Shown piece by piece: positions 15,623-23,949 of a DNA stretch of 25,798 bases. Source of the DNA: Pseudomonadota bacterium. GTDB taxonomy: Bacteria; Desulfobacterota; Anaeroferrophillalia; Anaeroferrophillales; Tharpellaceae. A program made the position numbers and the translations under genes. Positions within the stretch are counted from its first letter, which is position 1. Each line of letters begins with the position of its first letter. Location: the NCBI GenBank assembly GCA_015486505.1, contig WFRP01000098.1, positions 1 through 25,798 of the forward strand, given 5' to 3'. The notes beneath the pieces were generated by a model that ran no database searches, had not been told where the DNA came from, and saw only the letters and a list, made by a program, of their open reading frames with translations.

Positions 15623-17023
15623 ATGCAAGATTTAAGCGTGATTGTTTTAGCTGCCGGGCGCGGTACCCGAATGCAGTCAAAGTTACCGAAAGTTTTGCAT
15701 AAAATTCTGGGAGAACCTTTGCTGACGTACCCTTTACGCCTGCTTTCCGGCCTTGGGGTTGCAAAACCGATAGTTGTAATCAGCGGCGATGCCATTGGAG
15801 AGCAGGTTAAAACTGCAATGGCGGCGTCATTTAATATTGACTGGGCGATCCAATCTCAGGCTTTAGGTACTGCCGATGCCGTTGCCGCCGGCCTGAAAAA
15901 TTTTGCCGGAATGTCCGGCAGGGTCCTGATTCTTTGCGGTGATGTCCCTCTTCTTACGGCTGCGACCTTGAAAAACTTTTATGAACGCCATTGTCAGGCT
16001 CAGGCCAAATTGTCGATTCTGACTGCGGTTCTTGATGACGGCGGCGGATATGGGCGGGTGCTGATCGATAAAGACGGGGCTCCGCTTGAGATTGTTGAGG
16101 CCCGAGACGCAACGGCGGAACAACTTGAGATCAAGCGGATTAACTCCGGGACCTATATTGTCGATATCGATCTGTTGCGGGCGGCTCTGGCGGAAAGCGG
16201 TTGTGACAACGCCCAGGGTGAATACTATTTGACGGATATGGTCGCTTTTTCCCGTCGTCAGGGGGCTGCAACTGCGATTTACGATGTTGCCGATTCACGG
16301 GAGATTCTCGGAATCAATACCCGGGCGGATCTGGTTCTTCTTGAAAAATATATGAGTTTGCGGCTTGCTCAGTATTGGCTTGAAAACGGGGTTACGGTGC
16401 GTTCTCCCGAGTTGGTAGCGATTGGTCCTGATGTGAAAATCGGCCCGGATACGGAAATTTGTCCGGGAGTGAGTCTCTTGGGTGAAACCGTAATCGGTGA
16501 AGATTGTTATGTTGGTGCCGGAGTCCAGATTAAAAATTCTACTATTGCCGATCAGGTTGAAATTAAACCTTATTCCGTGCTTGAAGATGCTCAGATCGGG
16601 GAGCAGGCGATGATCGGCCCCTTCGCCCGGATTCGTCCGGGTTCGCTGATCGGGGCCGCGGCCAGGATCGGCAATTTTGTCGAAACCAAAAAAGTTAATT
16701 TCGGCCAAGGCGCCAAAGCTTCGCACTTAGCTTATATCGGTGATGCTGAAGTCGGAGCCGGCAGTAATCTCGGGGCCGGGACGATTACCTGTAATTATGA
16801 CGGTTTTAACAAGTTTAAGACCGTGATCGGCGAGCGGGTTTTTGTCGGCTCGGATTCCCAGCTGGTCGCCCCGGTAAATCTCGGCGATGATGTTCTGGTC
16901 GGGGCCGGATCGACAATTACCAAAAATGTGGCGGCCAATTCGATGGTCACGACCCGTACCCGGCAGAAAGAATTTGCCGGCAAAGGCATGGCCTGGCGTC
17001 GGTCGGCCAACGAGGATAAATAG
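15623..17023 (+). CDS. glmU: Bifunctional UDP-N-acetylglucosamine pyrophosphorylase / glucosamine-1-phosphate N-acetyltransferase
   Basis: A 466-residue enzyme that acetylates glucosamine-1-phosphate and joins it to UTP, giving UDP-GlcNAc for peptidoglycan and lipopolysaccharide. The N-terminal uridyltransferase domain shows VIVLAAGRGTRMQSKLPK and LCGDVPLL; the C-terminal half is a left-handed beta helix made of hexapeptide repeats, with the acetyltransferase histidine H368 (ASHLAYIGDAEVG) and NYDGFNKFKT. I choose the ATG at 15623, preceded by GGGGG; an upstream TTG at 15602 would fall in the terminator. The stop is one base before glmS, so the two genes, which act in the same pathway, are cotranscribed. 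Confidence 0.96.
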   Translation: MQDLSVIVLAAGRGTRMQSKLPKVLHKILGEPLLTYPLRLLSGLGVAKPIVVISGDAIGEQVKTAMAASFNIDWAIQSQALGTADAVAAGLKNFAGMSGRVLILCGDVPLLTAATLKNFYERHCQAQAKLSILTAVLDDGGGYGRVLIDKDGAPLEIVEARDATAEQLEIKRINSGTYIVDIDLLRAALAESGCDNAQGEYYLTDMVAFSRRQGAATAIYDVADSREILGINTRADLVLLEKYMSLRLAQYWLENGVTVRSPELVAIGPDVKIGPDTEICPGVSLLGETVIGEDCYVGAGVQIKNSTIADQVEIKPYSVLEDAQIGEQAMIGPFARIRPGSLIGAAARIGNFVETKKVNFGQGAKASHLAYIGDAEVGAGSNLGAGTITCNYDGFNKFKTVIGERVFVGSDSQLVAPVNLGDDVLVGAGSTITKNVAANSMVTTRTRQKEFAGKGMAWRRSANEDK

Positions 17024-17024
17024 T

Positions 17025-18866
17025 ATGTGCGGAATCGTTGCCTATCTGGGTCCCAAAAACGGGGTGCCGGTAGTTCTTGATGGTTTAAGGAAACTTGAAT
17101 ATCGCGGCTATGACTCCGCCGGCATTGCCATCTTGAACCAGGGCCGGATTGCGATTCATCGCAGTGTCGGTAAATTGTTTAGTCTTGAGGAAAAAATCCG
17201 CGAGCAGCAACTTGACGGCAGTCCGGTAATCGGTCATACCCGCTGGGCCACCCATGGCCGGCCGACTGAAGCCAATGCCCATCCCCATAAACATGAAGGG
17301 GTGGTGGTGGTTCATAACGGGATTATCGAAAACTATCTGGAACTGCGCCGGGAGTTGCAGGATTACGGCCATGTTTTTTCTTCGGAAACCGACACCGAAG
17401 TGCTCAGTCACCTGATTGTCCGGGCTCTGGCAGCCGGGGCCGATTTTGCCGCAGCGGTCAGTCAGGCCCTGCTCAGGGTGCGGGGAACTTATGCCTTGGC
17501 GGTACTTTATGAGAAAGCCCCGGAGAAAATGATTGTGGCCCGGCAGAGCAGCCCGCTGGTGCTGGCCCTGGGCGGAAATCCCGGCGAATATTTTGTCGCG
17601 TCCGATATCCCGGCCCTATTGAACTGGTCCAGAGAGGTTATCTTTCTTGATGACGGCGAAATGGCGGTTTTTACGGCTGCGGGAATGAAGATAGTCGGCC
17701 TTGACGACGGGCAGGAGCAGAAAAAAGAAGTGCGGCGGATCTCCTGGGATCCGATTATGGCGGAAAAAAGCGGTTATAGGCATTTTATGCTGAAGGAAAT
17801 TTTTGAGCAGCCGGAGGCGGTCGGCAACACCCTGCTGGGACGTCTTAATGAAGACCGCAGCGGGGTTGATCTTTCTGAAATCGGTTTTTCTCCGGAACAG
17901 TGGCGTTCATTCAGGGATATCAAAATAGTCGCCTGCGGTACCTCCTGGCATGCCGGACTGGTGGCGAAATACTGGCTCGAAAATCTGGCCCGGATTCCGG
18001 CGGAAGTCGATATCGCCTCAGAATTTCGTTACCGCGATCCTATGGTCGGCCCGGAAACCCTGGTGGTTGGCATCTCCCAGTCGGGTGAGACCGCCGATAC
18101 CCTGGCGGCCCTGCGGGAAGCCCGGCGCCGGGGGGCGTCATTGCTGGCAATCTGTAATGTTATGGAAAGCAGTGTCGCCAGACTCTGTGATGGTGTACTT
18201 TATACCCATGCCGGGCCCGAGATCGGTGTTGCTTCGACCAAAGCCTTTACAACCCAGCTTACCGCCCTTTTCCTGCTGACTCTGGAGTTGGCTACGGCCC
18301 GCCGGAGCTTGAGCGCGGTTCAGATTAGTCAGCAGGTCAAGGCTTTGCTGCGCCTGCCGCAGGCCATCGAGAAGGTTCTGGAACGGGCCCTGGAACTTGA
18401 GTTAATGGCCCGGCGTTATCATCAGGTTGATGACTATCTCTATCTGGCCCGCGGCCTTAATTTCCCGATCGCTCTGGAGGGGGCACTGAAATTAAAAGAG
18501 ATCTCCTATATTCATGCCGAAGGTTATCCCGCCGGTGAGATGAAACATGGCCCGATTGCCCTGATTGATGAGGCGATGCCGGTGGTGGTTTTAGCACCGC
18601 CGGATCGCCATCTTGAAAAAATCGTCGGCAATTTTCAGGAAGTCGCGGCCCGGGACGGGCGTTTGCTGATCTTTTCCGGCCCTGATCTGGAAATCCCGGC
18701 CGAGATTGATAAACTTGATCATTTTATTCTCGAGGTCGTCGGCGAAGAGTTGAACCCGCTGCTCTATGTTGTGCCGCTGCAGCTTCTGGCTTATTACACC
18801 GCGGTGCTTAAGGGTACCGATGTTGATCAACCCCGTAATCTGGCTAAAAGTGTAACGGTCGAATAG
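17025..18866 (+). CDS. glmS: Glutamine-fructose-6-phosphate aminotransferase (isomerizing)
   Basis: A 613-residue enzyme, close to the usual length of about 610. It makes glucosamine-6-phosphate, the first step toward UDP-GlcNAc. The glutaminase domain begins MCGIVAYLG, so the nucleophile is Cys2 after removal of Met; HTRWATHGRPTEANAHPH and NGIIENYLELR are typical. Two sugar-isomerase (SIS) domains follow, with CGTSWHAG, SQSGETADTL and GVASTKAFTTQ, and the chain ends NLAKSVTVE as expected. The ATG at 17025 is fixed by Cys2 and has GAGG upstream; a longer open frame upstream overlaps glmU and is not coding. I saw no glmS ribozyme in front. Confidence 0.98.
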   Translation: MCGIVAYLGPKNGVPVVLDGLRKLEYRGYDSAGIAILNQGRIAIHRSVGKLFSLEEKIREQQLDGSPVIGHTRWATHGRPTEANAHPHKHEGVVVVHNGIIENYLELRRELQDYGHVFSSETDTEVLSHLIVRALAAGADFAAAVSQALLRVRGTYALAVLYEKAPEKMIVARQSSPLVLALGGNPGEYFVASDIPALLNWSREVIFLDDGEMAVFTAAGMKIVGLDDGQEQKKEVRRISWDPIMAEKSGYRHFMLKEIFEQPEAVGNTLLGRLNEDRSGVDLSEIGFSPEQWRSFRDIKIVACGTSWHAGLVAKYWLENLARIPAEVDIASEFRYRDPMVGPETLVVGISQSGETADTLAALREARRRGASLLAICNVMESSVARLCDGVLYTHAGPEIGVASTKAFTTQLTALFLLTLELATARRSLSAVQISQQVKALLRLPQAIEKVLERALELELMARRYHQVDDYLYLARGLNFPIALEGALKLKEISYIHAEGYPAGEMKHGPIALIDEAMPVVVLAPPDRHLEKIVGNFQEVAARDGRLLIFSGPDLEIPAEIDKLDHFILEVVGEELNPLLYVVPLQLLAYYTAVLKGTDVDQPRNLAKSVTVE

Positions 18867-18915
18867 TCGCGGGTAGTTTCGGTTTAAGATTCAGGTTTCG
18901 GAGATTACAATTTTT

Positions 18916-19158
18916 GTAACTATTCAGCCGAATCCGGGGTCGGGCGCGGTTTTTCTCCGCTAGGCGTTAAGATTTCTGTTTTTTCCTTTAAGCGCGCTGC
19001 GCCCGCCTTGCAAAACTCGCTTACGCTCAAACAGTTGCAATGCTAATGGTCTCCCGCCCGCTTCCGAAAAACAACGAAATCGTTTCCGCAACCGCTTACG
19101 AAAAACCACCCCCGCCTCCTCCAGAAGGTGGGGGGGTAAAATTTGGCTGAATAGTTAA
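18916..19158 (-). mobile_element. MITE-like element copy 2 (inverted relative to copy 1)
   Basis: A 243-bp copy of the element at 8574-8822 in the opposite orientation. It begins GTAACTATTCAGCC and ends GGCTGAATAGTTA followed by A instead of C. Flanks are CAATTTTT on the left (18908-18915) and AAATTTTT on the right (19159-19166), again an 8-bp duplication with one mismatch. The 6-bp length difference from copy 1 matches the shorter homopolymer (7 instead of 13). It fills the gap between glmS and the ClC gene and ends 31 bp before the ClC start codon. Confidence 0.85.
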
Positions 19159-19171
19159 AAATTTTTATAGA
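19143..19171 (+). promoter_or_regulatory. Candidate hybrid promoter formed by the MITE end upstream of the ClC gene
   Basis: TTGGCT (19143-19148) lies in the terminal inverted repeat of MITE copy 2; TATAGA (19166-19171) lies in the flanking DNA, exactly 17 bp away. Each box matches the sigma-70 consensus at four of six positions. The predicted start would be about 11 nt before the gene's ATG at 19190. Nothing else upstream looks like a promoter for this gene. Confidence 0.4.
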
Positions 19172-19189
19172 ATTTATAGAAGAAAACCA

Positions 19190-20968
19190 ATGTTATCGCA
19201 AAAACAGTTTGTTAATAAAATAGTCCGTCTGAGAAATCGCTTCGGGGTTTCGGAGAACTATTTTCTGATTTTTCTTGCCCTTCTGATCGGGGTCTTGAGC
19301 GCGTTTGGGAACTGGGGCCTACGTTATGCCATTGAATTGGTGCACGAGCATCTTTTTGTTTCCGGGTCCTTAGTTTTAGGCGTGGCTGAAGGTGGTTGGA
19401 AAGTCTACCTGTTGCCGCTGATTCCGATGCTGGGCGGCCTGCTTTTGATCCCTCTGGAGATGGCAATGCCCGGTTATGTCTGTGGTTACGGTCTGCCTAA
19501 CTTCCTGAAAACGGTCAACCTGGGTCGGGGACGCCTGGCCCGGCGTAATATCTGGATCAAGATTCTGGCGCCGGCGATTACGATCGGTACCGGCGGTTCG
19601 GCCGGACAGGAGGGTCCGATCGCGACCATCGGCGGGGCGCTCGGTCAACTGGTGGCCGGATTTTTTTCCTTCAACCCGGGTCGGGTGCGGCTTCTGATTG
19701 CCTGCGGGGTTGCCGGTGGGATTGCGGCGACCTTTAATGCCCCGATTTCCGGAGTCTTTTTCGCTCTGGAAATCATTATGATGGGTGATATCGGCCTGGC
19801 GATCTTTACCCCGGTGGTGATATCTGCCGCATCTTCAGTGGTTTCGACCAGGCTGATTTTCGGTAATGAGCGCCTTTTTGAGACTCCGGCATTTGCTTTG
19901 ACCAGTTTTCGTGAATTACTGGTTTATATAGCGATGGGGGTGGTTCTCGGTCTGTTTGCGGCATTTTTTGTCAGATTTTTTTATCGGGTTCAGGATTTTT
20001 TTAACGATCTGCGCTTCCCGCGCTATCTTAAACCGGCTTTAGGCGGTCTGCTGGTCGGTTTTATCGGTATCCGGTTTCCTCAGGTGATGGGCGATGTCTA
20101 CATCCATTTCAGCCATATTTTCAACTCACCGCCAATCTGGTATATGGCCCTGGCTTTTGTTCTGGCAAAGATGCTGGCAACCTCGATCTGTCTTGGTTCC
20201 GGCGGCGCCGGGGGGCTTTTCGCGCCGATAATGTTTATCGGAGTGGTCCTGGGTTCCGCCTGTGGTCAGATTGCCGCCCTGCTTTTCCCCGGGGTGGTGG
20301 TTTCAGCGGATGGTTACGCGATTGTCGGTCTCGGCGCTTTTCTTTCGGCGGTCACACACGCGCCGCTTACCGCAATTTTTTTGGCCTATGAGCTGACCGG
20401 AGAATCGCAGATTATCCTGCCGGCGATGTTCGCCACGGTCTTCGGGATTTTGGTCGCCCGCAGTATTGAACGCGAGGGTGTAGATACCTTCGGTCTGGCC
20501 CGGGAAGGGATTCATCTGGAGGATGGGCGCGAGGTTAACCTTTTACGCTCGATTAAGATCGGGGATGTTATGTATCGGGGCGAGCTGGAAACCATTCCGG
20601 AGACCATGAAGCTTAAATCAATCCTCCAGTTTCTGCCGCGCTCCCGCAAAACCGCTTTCCCGGTAGTTGATAGTGAAGGCTTGTTGAGTGGTATCTTGAG
20701 TATTCAGGATCTGCGCGAGCTGGTTTATGAAGAGGAGCTTGAGGATCTTATTGTGGCGAAAGAGATTGCCAAGGATAAGGTTTTAACGGTTACGGCCAAT
20801 GATCATCTGGGCCGGGCCCTGCAGAAAATCGGTTCACGCAATATCGATTACCTGCCGGTAGTGGCTGAAGATAACCCCCGTCGTCTGGTCGGCATGATTT
20901 CCCGTCAGGATATTATTGCCGCTTATAACCGGGCCCTTTTGGAACGTGAACTGCCCGGGGGGCATTAG
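19190..20968 (+). CDS. ClC-family chloride channel/transporter with C-terminal CBS pair
   Basis: A 592-residue inner-membrane protein. Selectivity-filter regions are recognisable: GYGLPN, GTGGSAGQEGPIATIGG with the gating glutamate E141, and GSGGAGGLFAPIMF. After about residue 450 come two CBS motifs (VMYRGELETIPE..., FPVVDSEGLLSGILSIQDL and LPVVAEDNPRRLVGMISRQDI), which in other ClC proteins bind nucleotides. The position of the internal proton glutamate of E. coli ClC is Ile195 (FFALEII), which is also hydrophobic in channel-type members, so Cl-/H+ exchange is uncertain. ATG start 31 bp after MITE copy 2. Its stop codon TAG is part of the first bases of repeat array E (GCATTAG). Confidence 0.93.
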   Translation: MLSQKQFVNKIVRLRNRFGVSENYFLIFLALLIGVLSAFGNWGLRYAIELVHEHLFVSGSLVLGVAEGGWKVYLLPLIPMLGGLLLIPLEMAMPGYVCGYGLPNFLKTVNLGRGRLARRNIWIKILAPAITIGTGGSAGQEGPIATIGGALGQLVAGFFSFNPGRVRLLIACGVAGGIAATFNAPISGVFFALEIIMMGDIGLAIFTPVVISAASSVVSTRLIFGNERLFETPAFALTSFRELLVYIAMGVVLGLFAAFFVRFFYRVQDFFNDLRFPRYLKPALGGLLVGFIGIRFPQVMGDVYIHFSHIFNSPPIWYMALAFVLAKMLATSICLGSGGAGGLFAPIMFIGVVLGSACGQIAALLFPGVVVSADGYAIVGLGAFLSAVTHAPLTAIFLAYELTGESQIILPAMFATVFGILVARSIEREGVDTFGLAREGIHLEDGREVNLLRSIKIGDVMYRGELETIPETMKLKSILQFLPRSRKTAFPVVDSEGLLSGILSIQDLRELVYEEELEDLIVAKEIAKDKVLTVTANDHLGRALQKIGSRNIDYLPVVAEDNPRRLVGMISRQDIIAAYNRALLERELPGGH

Positions 20969-21273
20969 TGCCTTACAGGTTATTTTCTTGTTTTAAAACA
21001 AGAAAATGTTCTGATAAGAGCACTTATTTGCGGGCCGCAAGGCCCTGTTTGGGTTGCGGGGATTGTTCCCGCATTAGTACCTTACAGGTTATTTTCTGCA
21101 CCAAAAAACAAGATTTAATAATCAGAAAATGTTCTGATAAGAGTACTTATTTGCGGGCCGGTAACTTTCTTCTGGGTTGCGGGATTTGTTCCCGCATTAG
21201 TACCTTACAGGTTATTTTCTGCACTAAAAAACAAGATTTAATAGTCAGAAAATATTCTGATAAGAGTACTTAC
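20966..21273 (+). repeat. Structured intergenic repeat, array E (two full units and one half unit)
   Basis: Units at about 20966-21076 and 21077-21199, then a half unit at 21200-21273 that stops after the first hairpin (AGTACTTA). Unit 1 has GTGC/GCAC outer arms, the perfect TTTTCTTGTTTT/AAAACAAGAAAA stem and GGGCC-GCAA-GGCCC. Unit 2 has GTAC/GTAC arms, the longer A-rich loop, and GTAACTTTCTTC in the variable segment. Order and subtype match the first two units of array B. The array starts inside the stop codon of the ClC gene. Long open frames cross it but have no sign of being real genes. Confidence 0.9.
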
Positions 21274-21634
21274 TCAACTTTATGAATTGATGTAAGTGAC
21301 ATTTTTTACAGATTTTATTGTGTTTTTTTGCAAATGATTTAACCTTGTTACTCTTTGCGCCTTTGCACCCTGAAGGGCATAGACGTCTTTGCGGGAGACA
21401 AAAAAGCAGTTATCCCGCATTAGCTTTTTTGAACAGAAAGCGTAGCTTTGGGGCAGGCTTGACTTATGGGTATTTGCTGTTGCCCGCAATTTTGTTATCG
21501 GCTGGTTACTATATGAAGATTTTAAATCCGGGTTTACTTTGTCGGGTTGATGGATTATAAGCGCCTTTTTGCCTTTTTGCACCTTTTGTGGAGAAAACCT
21601 TCTTTCGATAATTGTTGTACTGAGAATATTGATA
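21274..21634. other. Intergenic region upstream of pcrA
   Basis: About 360 bp with no credible gene. It holds a CTTTGCGCCTTTGC motif (around 21354) that resumes as GTCTTTGCGGGAGAC (around 21385) after an 18-base interruption, a type of sequence I recall as common between genes in many bacteria. At 21391-21423 a GCGGGA...TCCCGCATTAG pair resembles the third hairpin of the structured repeat standing alone. A CCTTTTTGCC motif and the promoter candidate at 21533-21561 follow. Confidence 0.55.
21533..21561 (+). promoter_or_regulatory. Candidate promoter for pcrA
   Basis: TTTACT (21533-21538) and TATAAG (21556-21561) are separated by 17 bp; the second box matches the consensus at five of six positions. 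Transcription would begin near 21568, giving a leader of about 67 nt before the ATG at 21635. Confidence 0.45.
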
Positions 21635-23929
21635 ATGAATGTCGATGATTTAGTTGCCGGGCTTAATCCGGTTCAGCGTGAGGCGGTGCTGGCGAGTACG
21701 GGGCCGTTGTTGATTCTGGCCGGGGCCGGCAGCGGTAAAACCCGGGTGATTGTGCATAGAATCGCCTATCTGATTGCGGCGCAGGGGGTTGACCCCCGGC
21801 AGATTATCGCCCTGACGTTTACCAATAAGGCCGCTCAGGAGATGCGTGAGCGGGTGCGGGAGATGATCGGTCCGGTGGCCCAGAGTATGTGGATCTCGAC
21901 TTTTCATTCAAGTTGTTCCCGAATTCTGCGTAATCATGGTGAACTTCTGGGGTTTTCCAGCAAATTTTCGATCTACGGCGATAAAGAGCAGACGGCTTTG
22001 TTGAAGGAGGTTGCGCGCAAGCTTAATCTGCAGCCGACTATGTTCCCGACCAAATATCTGAGTTCGGCGATTGAAGATGCCAAAAATCGCGGCGTCGGTC
22101 CGGACGAATACGCGGTTGAGGTTCATCATGCCCCTAATCCGAAACTTAGAGTAGTTGCCAATGCCTACAAACTCTATCAGCAGGGTCTGCTTGAAAATGA
22201 CGCGTTGGATTTCGGCGATCTCCTTTTTCAGACGGTGGCGCTGTTTAACAAGTTCCCCGACCTTCTGGCCTCCTATCGCGAGCGTTTTAATTATATTCTG
22301 GTCGATGAATACCAGGATACCAATGAGATTCAGTATCGGCTGATCGGAATGCTGGCTGAGCCGAAGCGCAATCTCTGTGTTGTCGGTGATGATGACCAGT
22401 CGATCTACAGCTGGCGGGGGGCGCAGATAAAAAATATCCTTGATTTTGAATCGGACTATCCCGAAGCCAAGGTTGTGCGTCTTGAGGAAAACTACCGTTC
22501 GACGGCAACCATTCTGAATGCCGCCAACCGGGTTATCGCGGCCAATAAACAGCGTAAAGGCAAGGATCTCTGGACCAATAATCAATCGGGGGAGCTGATT
22601 TCGCTCTATCTGGCGGCCAATGAAGCCGATGAAGCCCGCTATGTGGTTAAGCGGATCAGTACTTCAGTGCGGGAACCCGGGGATTTCGCGATTTTCTACC
22701 GGACTAACGCGCAGTCCCGGATTTTTGAAGAAGGTCTCAGCCGCAAGGCGATTCCCTATACCATTGTCGGCGGGACCAAATTTTATGACCGGGCCGAGGT
22801 GAGAGATCTGCTCGCTTATCTCAAGGTCGTGAACAATGAGCGTGACGGGATCAGCCTGCTCCGGATTCTTAATGTTCCGGCGCGCGGCGTCGGTAAAACT
22901 TCGATTGAGCATCTCCAGACTTATGCCGATGCTAACGGTTTGACGCTGTGGCAGACCCTGGAGTTGCTGGAGAGTGAAGCTCTGGTCCGGGGCGGCGCCC
23001 GGACGGCACTTAACGGTCTGGTTGCCATGATCCGGCAGTGGCGGCGCCAGGAGCAGGAAGGCCGGAAGCCGAGTGTTATCTGTGCGGATATCCTGGCCGG
23101 GATCGGTTTTTCCGCGTGGCTTCTAAAGCACAATGATCCGATTCAGGCTCAGGCCCGCCAGGAAAATATCGCTGAACTTTTGAACGCCATTGAACTCTGG
23201 GAAGAAGAACAGGAGGCGCCGAGCCTGGCGGCCTATCTTGAGAATGTGGCACTGATTAATGATGACCATGTCGACAGTGCGGCCTCGTCACAGGTGACGC
23301 TGATGACGATTCACCGGGCCAAGGGTCTGGAGTTTGATGAGGTTTTTCTGGTCGGGCTCGAAGAGGGCCTGTTTCCGGGGAATCGCAGTTATGAAAACCC
23401 GAATCTTTTGGAAGAAGAACGGCGTTTATGCTACGTCGGCATGACCCGGGCCCGGCAGAAACTGCATATGTCCGCCTGTCGTAAGCGGCGGCTTTACGGT
23501 AAACCTGCGGACAACCGGCCCTCGCGTTTTTTGCTGGAGATTCCGCTGGAACTATTCAAACGGGAAGATCGTAACGCGGCCTTTGCGCAAGCCGCTGCCG
23601 GAGTGGAGGAGGAGCGGGCGCGCACGGGCTCTTTTACGGGTTCGTCATCAGCTTTCAGGTCGCCGGGTCGTTATCGGCAGAAACCGGCCGCGTCGGCTGC
23701 GGGGCGGCAAAATCTTGAGGTTTCCGGCAAATCAGCGCCGGCAGCAGCCGGGCCGAAAAACGGGTCGGCATTCCCGCCGGGTTGCCGGGTCGAGCACACG
23801 GTCTTCGGGCCCGGAGTCGTTGCCGGCCGCAAAGGTTCCGGAGAAGATGTCAAACTTGATATTATTTTCCGGGATCGGGGCCGCAAACTGTTATCCCTGA
23901 AAATCGCCGCGCTCAAACGGCTTGCTTAA
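21635..23929 (+). CDS. pcrA: ATP-dependent DNA helicase of the PcrA/UvrD family
   Basis: A 764-residue superfamily 1 helicase that moves 3' to 5' on single-stranded DNA and takes part in repair and replication restart. Motifs in order: Q motif region LNPVQREAV, Walker A AGAGSGKT (residues 29-36), VDEYQDTN (motif II), GDDDQSIYSWRGA (III), LEENYRS (IV), MTIHRAKGLEFDEVFLVG (V) and LCYVGMTRARQKL (VI). After a low-complexity linker, the C-terminus has VEHTVFGPGVV...VKLDIIF, the Tudor-like domain that contacts RNA polymerase in PcrA/UvrD. I choose the ATG at 21635 (MNVDDLV); the open frame reaches 21569 but the added residues do not resemble the family. Confidence 0.95.
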   Translation: MNVDDLVAGLNPVQREAVLASTGPLLILAGAGSGKTRVIVHRIAYLIAAQGVDPRQIIALTFTNKAAQEMRERVREMIGPVAQSMWISTFHSSCSRILRNHGELLGFSSKFSIYGDKEQTALLKEVARKLNLQPTMFPTKYLSSAIEDAKNRGVGPDEYAVEVHHAPNPKLRVVANAYKLYQQGLLENDALDFGDLLFQTVALFNKFPDLLASYRERFNYILVDEYQDTNEIQYRLIGMLAEPKRNLCVVGDDDQSIYSWRGAQIKNILDFESDYPEAKVVRLEENYRSTATILNAANRVIAANKQRKGKDLWTNNQSGELISLYLAANEADEARYVVKRISTSVREPGDFAIFYRTNAQSRIFEEGLSRKAIPYTIVGGTKFYDRAEVRDLLAYLKVVNNERDGISLLRILNVPARGVGKTSIEHLQTYADANGLTLWQTLELLESEALVRGGARTALNGLVAMIRQWRRQEQEGRKPSVICADILAGIGFSAWLLKHNDPIQAQARQENIAELLNAIELWEEEQEAPSLAAYLENVALINDDHVDSAASSQVTLMTIHRAKGLEFDEVFLVGLEEGLFPGNRSYENPNLLEEERRLCYVGMTRARQKLHMSACRKRRLYGKPADNRPSRFLLEIPLELFKREDRNAAFAQAAAGVEEERARTGSFTGSSSAFRSPGRYRQKPAASAAGRQNLEVSGKSAPAAAGPKNGSAFPPGCRVEHTVFGPGVVAGRKGSGEDVKLDIIFRDRGRKLLSLKIAALKRLA

Positions 23930-23949
23930 GCGGAAAGTTGTTTTTTTGA

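Noticed and set aside
16887..17024. An N-terminal extension of glmS by 46 residues
   Set aside because: Cys2 of the glutaminase domain must be at the mature N-terminus, so the start has to be the ATG at 17025.
16990..17024. A glmS ribozyme upstream of glmS
   Set aside because: glmS follows glmU by one base; there is no intergenic space for the roughly 170-nt ribozyme.
8823..18915. The atp-glmUS block read as a composite transposon carried by the two MITE copies
   Set aside because: Each copy has its own near-perfect 8-bp target duplication, which indicates two independent insertions; the block consists of ordinary core genes.
20966..21273. Structured repeat considered as integron attC sites
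   Set aside because: No RYYYAAC/GTTRRRY core sites, and the elements do not delimit gene cassettes or sit near an integrase.
20968..21285. A 105-codon open frame starting GTG in the ClC stop codon (TAGTG), encoding cysteine-rich peptide repeats, with similar frames at 31-267 and 6856-7149
   Set aside because: The frames simply read through the structured repeat units; they stay open because units of 111 and 123 bp are multiples of three. There is no ribosome site, and other copies with different unit lengths break the frame.
21908..22585. A 225-codon minus-strand open frame inside pcrA
   Set aside because: Antisense to conserved helicase motifs; the open frame is explained by codon bias of the gene on the other strand.
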